Part shown: piece by piece, positions 9,901 through 11,453 of the stretch
Numbering within the stretch: position 1 is the stretch's first letter
Layout of the letters: the number at the start of each line of letters is the position of its first letter
Origin: Phoronis ovalis
Lineage: Eukaryota > Phoronida > Phoronidae
Length of the DNA stretch: 11,453 nt
Direction: 5' to 3'
Assembly (NCBI GenBank): GCA_028565635.1
Contig: JAOXYB010053068.1
Span: 1 to 11,453 of the forward strand
The notes under the pieces: generated by a model
Seen by the model: the letters and a program-made list of their open reading frames with translations, nothing else
Told to the model about the DNA's origin: nothing
Databases searched by the model: none
Position numbers and translations under genes: made by a program

Positions 9901-10234
9901 TACCGGACAATAGGGTATACTTTCATGATTTTTCATTTACGACAGGACGGTATATTTTTGCTGACCTTTATTTACCACAGGGTCAGGGTTTTTTACCCTG
10001 GGCCGCACACCCCTACCAACATTTGTGTCAAGTACCCCCCCGGGGTCAAGATAAAGTACACTTCTAATAAATTTTGTTGACGGAATCTCCCAGGCGTCAA
10101 GCAAACCTGCCATGTGAAATACAATTATAACACTCGGCTCGGGTAACTTAAAACACTCAGGTGCTTTGAGCATTTAGAAACAGTAAAAAATCCATGTTTG
10201 CATACTTACAGAGAAGGTGGTCACATGGATTCAT
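2201..10234 (-). CDS. PR/SET-domain zinc-finger protein with PLAG-type finger array (six exons, 777 aa)
   Basis: Predicted nuclear DNA-binding transcription regulator. I assembled it from six exons joined by GT/AG introns with matching phases. Domains in order: an N-terminal zinc knuckle (C10, C13, C21, H24); a PR/SET domain to about residue 170 with [25 protein letters not shown] and ELKVWY motifs as in PRDM10/PRDM15; a C2HC finger (C220, C223, H236, C238); basic stretches at 244-252 and 278-290 that look like nuclear localisation signals; seven C2H2 fingers at 299-500; and a long low-complexity tail rich in P, Q, S and N. The seven fingers match PLAG1/PLAGL proteins, including helix RKDHLKNH in finger 3 and RRDHLTRH in finger 7. 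In PLAG1 the finger 3 and fingers 6-7 are known to read the GRGGC(N)6-8GGG site. The start is the ATG whose split codon makes the conserved W of the WCxDC motif. What the PR domain does here is unknown; most PRDM PR domains have weak or no methyltransferase activity. Confidence 0.85.
3949..4396 (-). other. intron 5 of the PRDM/PLAG gene
   Basis: A 448-nt AT-rich intron with GT donor at 4396 and AG acceptor at 3950-3949. The acceptor context ATGCTTTCAG contains an ATG in frame with exon 6. No repeat or RNA gene is apparent. Confidence 0.85.
4397..4538 (-). CDS. coding exon 5: C-terminal end of PR/SET domain
   Basis: The exon is 142 nt, with a pyrimidine-rich acceptor ending TTTTTAG and donor GTTCAT, entering in phase 0 and leaving in phase 1. 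It begins with [16 protein letters not shown], the usual closing motif of PR/SET domains (I..G.EL.VWY), and continues into an acidic linker. The last base, G, completes a glutamate codon with the first two bases of exon 6. The donor is the weakest in the gene. Confidence 0.88.
4539..5358 (-). other. intron 4 of the PRDM/PLAG gene
   Basis: An 820-nt phase-0 intron between the exons carrying CNWMMFV and ELKVWY. A 71-codon open frame at its 3' side has no recognisable content, and the flanking exons join directly in frame without it. I see no other feature. Confidence 0.85.
5359..5508 (-). CDS. coding exon 4: PR/SET domain core ([10 protein letters not shown])
   Basis: The exon is 150 nt, exactly 50 codons, phase 0 at both ends, with acceptor TTGTAG and donor GTATCT. 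It encodes the SET-like core with [10 protein letters not shown] and the Q.(N)MVAYQ stretch that follows it in PRDM10/15. The canonical SET motif NHxCxPN is replaced by the PR-type CNWMMFV segment, as is usual in PRDM proteins. Confidence 0.92.
5509..7087 (-). other. intron 3 of the PRDM/PLAG gene
   Basis: A 1.58-kb phase-0 intron. The part at 5540-5780 is richer in GC and has small hairpins (GGGTA-GCAG-TACCC near 5693 and ATCATGG-TTT-CCATGAT near 5764). The part at about 6030-7000 is strongly AT-rich. I recognise no gene or repeat family. Confidence 0.8.
7088..7200 (-). CDS. coding exon 3: PR/SET domain, GVFAKK and RTQFGPFEG motifs
   Basis: The exon is 113 nt, with acceptor TTAG and donor GTAGTA, entering in phase 1 and leaving in phase 0. 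It carries [20 protein letters not shown], the most recognisable PR-domain signature in the window and close to the KRTQFGPFE segment of PRDM15. The open frame on this strand extends a little past both exon borders into the introns. Confidence 0.9.
7201..7610 (-). other. intron 2 of the PRDM/PLAG gene
   Basis: A 410-nt phase-1 intron with donor GTAATT and acceptor TTAG. AT-rich with no further feature seen. Confidence 0.85.
7611..7766 (-). CDS. coding exon 2: zinc knuckle and start of PR/SET domain
   Basis: The exon is 156 nt, with acceptor CTTCTCAG and donor GTAATT, and enters and leaves in phase 1. It encodes a small zinc-knuckle-like motif (CxxC, then C and H within eleven residues) followed by [18 protein letters not shown]. 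This corresponds to the SRAR..LP..L.I stretch at the beginning of PRDM15-type PR domains. Confidence 0.85.
8586..8801 (-). repeat. interspersed element with degenerate TTTACC units, copy A
   Basis: Read on the minus strand, it starts near ATATGTGTG and GCCCAATAGGCCCC, then CAG.TCCTGCATTTAC, followed by about four units resembling TTTACCGCAAGGTATA. The first ~120 bases align with copy B in the same order, including the shared block AAAGCCTTATTTACC. A short (AC)6 tract occupies 8786-8797. No protein is recognised. Confidence 0.7.
8985..9280 (+). repeat. interspersed repeat ending in ACAG tetramers
   Basis: A moderately GC-richer block with TTGACCCCAAAATTTGA-like text, TACCTACGATGTGTGATAAG and a terminal GACAGACAGACAGACGGAC tract at about 9232-9250. 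This style (short non-coding element closing in an ACAG microsatellite) is common among non-autonomous repeats of marine invertebrates. The boundaries are approximate. Confidence 0.5.
9618..9990 (+). repeat. interspersed element with degenerate TTTACC units, copy B
   Basis: On the plus strand, it starts near ATATGTGCCGCCCAACAGG and continues with about ten units related to TTTACCACAGGGTATA (near 9662, 9702, 9720, 9752, 9784, 9833, 9865, 9936, 9971 and a diverged one near 9892). Spacing is irregular, about 17-60 bases. It is opposite in orientation to copy A, so the two could pair in one transcript. Confidence 0.7.
10210..10234 (-). CDS. coding exon 1 (short start exon, 25 nt coding)
   Basis: The ATG sits in a purine-rich context (AGGAGAAAATGAA) and is followed by eight codons (MNPCDHLL) and one extra base, T, before a perfect donor GTAAGT. 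The T joins GG at the start of the next exon to give TGG, the tryptophan expected in the WCHDCG motif; PRDM15 proteins have WCEDC at this place. The phase match and the conserved residue together support this exon, although no transcript is available. An unseen exon between this one and 7766 cannot be excluded. Confidence 0.65.
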
Positions 10235-10259
10235 TTTCTCCTTTTGCTAATTGCAAGAA

Positions 10260-10280
10260 CTATCTGAAAGCACACGACAT
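10260..10280 (-). other. possible short upstream ORF in the 5' leader of the PRDM/PLAG gene
   Basis: An ATG at 10280-10278 opens a six-codon frame (MSCAFR) ending at TAG, 25 bases before the main start. It matters only if transcription starts upstream of 10280, which is not known. Confidence 0.3.
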
Positions 10281-10284
10281 GTCT

Positions 10285-10292
10285 ACTTCCGG
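10285..10292. promoter_or_regulatory. ETS-type site (CCGGAAGT on the minus strand)
   Basis: ACTTCCGG on the plus strand equals CCGGAAGT on the minus strand, the consensus bound by ETS/GABP factors at many TATA-less animal promoters. It lies 51 bp upstream of the PRDM/PLAG start codon and next to a YY1-type site. Confidence 0.55.
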
Positions 10293-10294
10293 TT

Positions 10295-10306
10295 AAGATG
10301 GCGGAC
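10295..10306 (+). promoter_or_regulatory. YY1-type site AAGATGGCGGAC
   Basis: The match to the YY1 consensus AAGATGGCGGC is nearly complete. YY1 sites of this orientation lie just inside transcription start sites of many genes, and mammalian L1 elements carry one at their 5' end. Here it is oriented with the LINE on the plus strand and may mark the element's 5' end, but could equally belong to the host promoter. Confidence 0.55.
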
Positions 10307-10383
10307 AGGCATGAGAAATTTTGAGTGGAAACTTTTTCTCTTTTCTATTGAATGTAAAGTGACTTTAAATACCCGATAAAGTG

Positions 10384-10395
10384 TGTAAAGTGACT
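10384..10395 (+). repeat. second copy of a 12-bp direct repeat in the LINE leader
   Basis: TGTAAAGTGACT occurs here and at 10353-10364, 31 bases apart, and is followed here by ATATAAG, a weak TATA-like string. Role unknown. Confidence 0.5.
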
Positions 10396-10427
10396 ATATA
10401 AGTGTAATTCAAGATAATCTAAGTAAT

Positions 10428-11339
10428 ATGACTACTAAAACAAAGGTGGTGAGAAATTCAAGGGCTCAATCCCTCAGTAGCTTACCCAGTGCAATTTCCG
10501 GTGGCGGCAAATCCAAAAGTAAGATGGAAGATGAGGGAAAATGTCACGTCTGCCGCAAGCAGGTTACCGATGATGAAGACGGGATCGAATGTCAGTGGTG
10601 TGCTGGGTGGGAGCATAAGGGTTGCGCAGGAATTGATGATAGTCAATATAATTTGATCGGTTCAGCGCCCCCAAATGTAATGTTCTTCTGCACCACATGT
10701 AGACCCCAGGTGGGTATCACCTTGAGATTTTTCAATGATGTCAGAACCAAGCAGGAATGCATCGAAACTAGAATGTCCTCATTAGAAAAAAGAGTCGATG
10801 ACTGCGAAAACAAAATCGAGTCAATCAATGTAGACGGTGTTCTGCAACAAGTCGATAACAAGTTCCAGGAACTAGCACTAGACAGCAAAGAGCATCAAAT
10901 GAGAATCAACAATGTGATTGTTCATAATGTACCAGAGTCCCCAAATGAGGACTCTAAAGTGAGACAGACATACGATATAGACTATATGAAAGACTTGTTT
11001 GGTAAAGTCTTAGGAGTTAAGGTTGAAATAGACAATGCCATAAGACTGGGACGAAGCAGGGAAGATGGAAGTGCTAGGCTGCTAAAAGTTAAGATGAAGA
11101 ACGTCGAGCATAAGAGAGAGGTTATGAGTGCTACTCGTAAGCTGCACAATTATGATAACGGCCATGGAAAGAAGATATTTATAAACAATGATTTGACACC
11201 ACTTGAACAGAAAGCAAATAAGCAGTTACGTGACGAGTTATTCGCTAGGAAACAGAAAGGGGAGACTGGTTTAGGAATCAGAAGGGGAAAAATAGTGAAA
11301 TTGGATTTTCCCAGCCAGACAGTGAGGCCAGGCATTTAG
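10428..11339 (+). CDS. LINE ORF1 protein with PHD finger and RRM-like region (303 aa)
   Basis: This is the nucleic-acid-binding protein of a LINE, expected to coat the element's RNA. A basic serine-rich start (1-36) is followed by a complete C4HC3 PHD-type finger: C39, C42, C55, C58, H63, C66, C88 and C91. Residues about 101-160 look like a coiled coil (heptad-like, charged), probably for multimer formation. Residues about 158-245 (INNVIVHNVPES and LLKVKMKN) resemble the RRM-like domain of L1-type ORF1 proteins, and the rest (KKIFINNDLTPLEQKANKQL) matches their C-terminal domain. The first ATG is used; it follows AGTAAT and no earlier in-frame start is apparent. The frame is intact, and the stop overlaps the open frame of ORF2. 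Confidence 0.85.
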   Translation: MTTKTKVVRNSRAQSLSSLPSAISGGGKSKSKMEDEGKCHVCRKQVTDDEDGIECQWCAGWEHKGCAGIDDSQYNLIGSAPPNVMFFCTTCRPQVGITLRFFNDVRTKQECIETRMSSLEKRVDDCENKIESINVDGVLQQVDNKFQELALDSKEHQMRINNVIVHNVPESPNEDSKVRQTYDIDYMKDLFGKVLGVKVEIDNAIRLGRSREDGSARLLKVKMKNVEHKREVMSATRKLHNYDNGHGKKIFINNDLTPLEQKANKQLRDELFARKQKGETGLGIRRGKIVKLDFPSQTVRPGI

Positions 11340-11401
11340 CGGGACCTGTCTTGGATATTAATAACACTGACTCAAATTCTCTCACCACTACCTTTAAATG
11401 T

Positions 11402-11453
11402 ATGTTGATAAATGCAAGAAGCATTGTCAACAAAGTTCATATTCTGGAGGCGT
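11402..11453 (+). CDS. LINE ORF2, start of endonuclease domain (partial, cut by window edge)
   Basis: The frame encodes MLINARSIVNKVHILEA up to the window end. INARSIVNK is the typical first strand of the apurinic-like endonuclease domain of CR1/L2/Rex1-type LINEs, where N contributes to the active site. ORF2 should continue into a reverse transcriptase outside the window. The same frame is open back to 11249 without an ATG, overlapping the end of ORF1 in the -1 frame, so the real start of translation is uncertain. Confidence 0.75.
   Translation, partial: MLINARSIVNKVHILEA

Larger units (their letters stand above)
7767..10209 (-). other. intron 1 of the PRDM/PLAG gene, repeat-rich
   Basis: A 2.44-kb phase-1 intron with perfect donor GTAAGT and acceptor CTTCTCAG. 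It is the largest intron and holds the two inverted TTTACC-repeat elements, the ACAG-ended interspersed repeat and a short CA microsatellite. Open frames inside these repeats do not look like genes. Confidence 0.65.
10285..11453 (+). mobile_element. non-LTR retrotransposon (LINE), 5' part, CR1/L2-like
   Basis: The element is identified by an intact ORF1 with PHD finger, coiled coil and RRM-like region, followed by the opening residues of an ORF2 endonuclease (INARSIVNK). PHD fingers in ORF1 have been described for CR1-like elements; assignment to a clade needs the reverse transcriptase, which lies outside the window. The 5' end is uncertain; the YY1-type site is a plausible left limit. The 5' leader has a directly repeated TGTAAAGTGACT (10353-10364 and 10384-10395). 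ORF1 shows no internal stop, so the copy may be recent. Confidence 0.75.

Noticed and set aside
9937-10173. 78-codon open frame on the minus strand upstream of intron 1 repeats
   Set aside because: No domain or splice context, and it runs into the repeat units of copy B.
1-11453. CRISPR array, bacterial operon or rRNA/tRNA gene
   Set aside because: No evenly spaced identical repeats, no ribosome binding sites or operon layout, and no tRNA or rRNA core sequences; the gene structure is clearly eukaryotic.

Overview
The window looks like invertebrate animal DNA. It is AT-rich, has short coding exons split by long introns with GT/AG borders, contains degenerate interspersed repeats and carries a non-LTR retrotransposon. 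A marine invertebrate such as a mollusc is my best guess from the style of the repeats, but this is inference and the species cannot be fixed from the sequence.

The main gene runs on the minus strand from a start codon near 10234 to a stop at 2201. I assembled six coding exons (10234-10210, 7766-7611, 7200-7088, 5508-5359, 4538-4397, 3948-2201). All five junctions have GT/AG signals and compatible phases, and the total is 2334 nt, or 777 residues plus stop. The first five exons encode a PR/SET domain of the PRDM10/PRDM15 type. The large last exon encodes one PRDM-style C2HC finger followed by seven C2H2 fingers that match the PLAG1/PLAGL1/PLAGL2 array in number, spacing and recognition helices. 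A PR/SET domain joined to a complete PLAG finger array is the most striking content of the window.

The region 1-2200 holds the likely long 3' UTR, a pyrimidine-rich microsatellite, several strong hairpins and no recognisable gene. Intron 1 (7767-10209) is full of repeats: two inverted copies of an element built from degenerate TTTACCRCAGGGTAT-like units, and a separate interspersed repeat ending in ACAG tetramers.

At the right end, head to head with the PRDM/PLAG gene, lies the 5' part of a LINE on the plus strand. It has a complete ORF1 (PHD finger, coiled coil, RRM-like region) and the first codons of the ORF2 endonuclease, cut by the window edge. Only 193 bp separate the two start codons. 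That interval carries an ETS-type site and a YY1-type site, so host gene and retrotransposon may share or compete for one promoter region.
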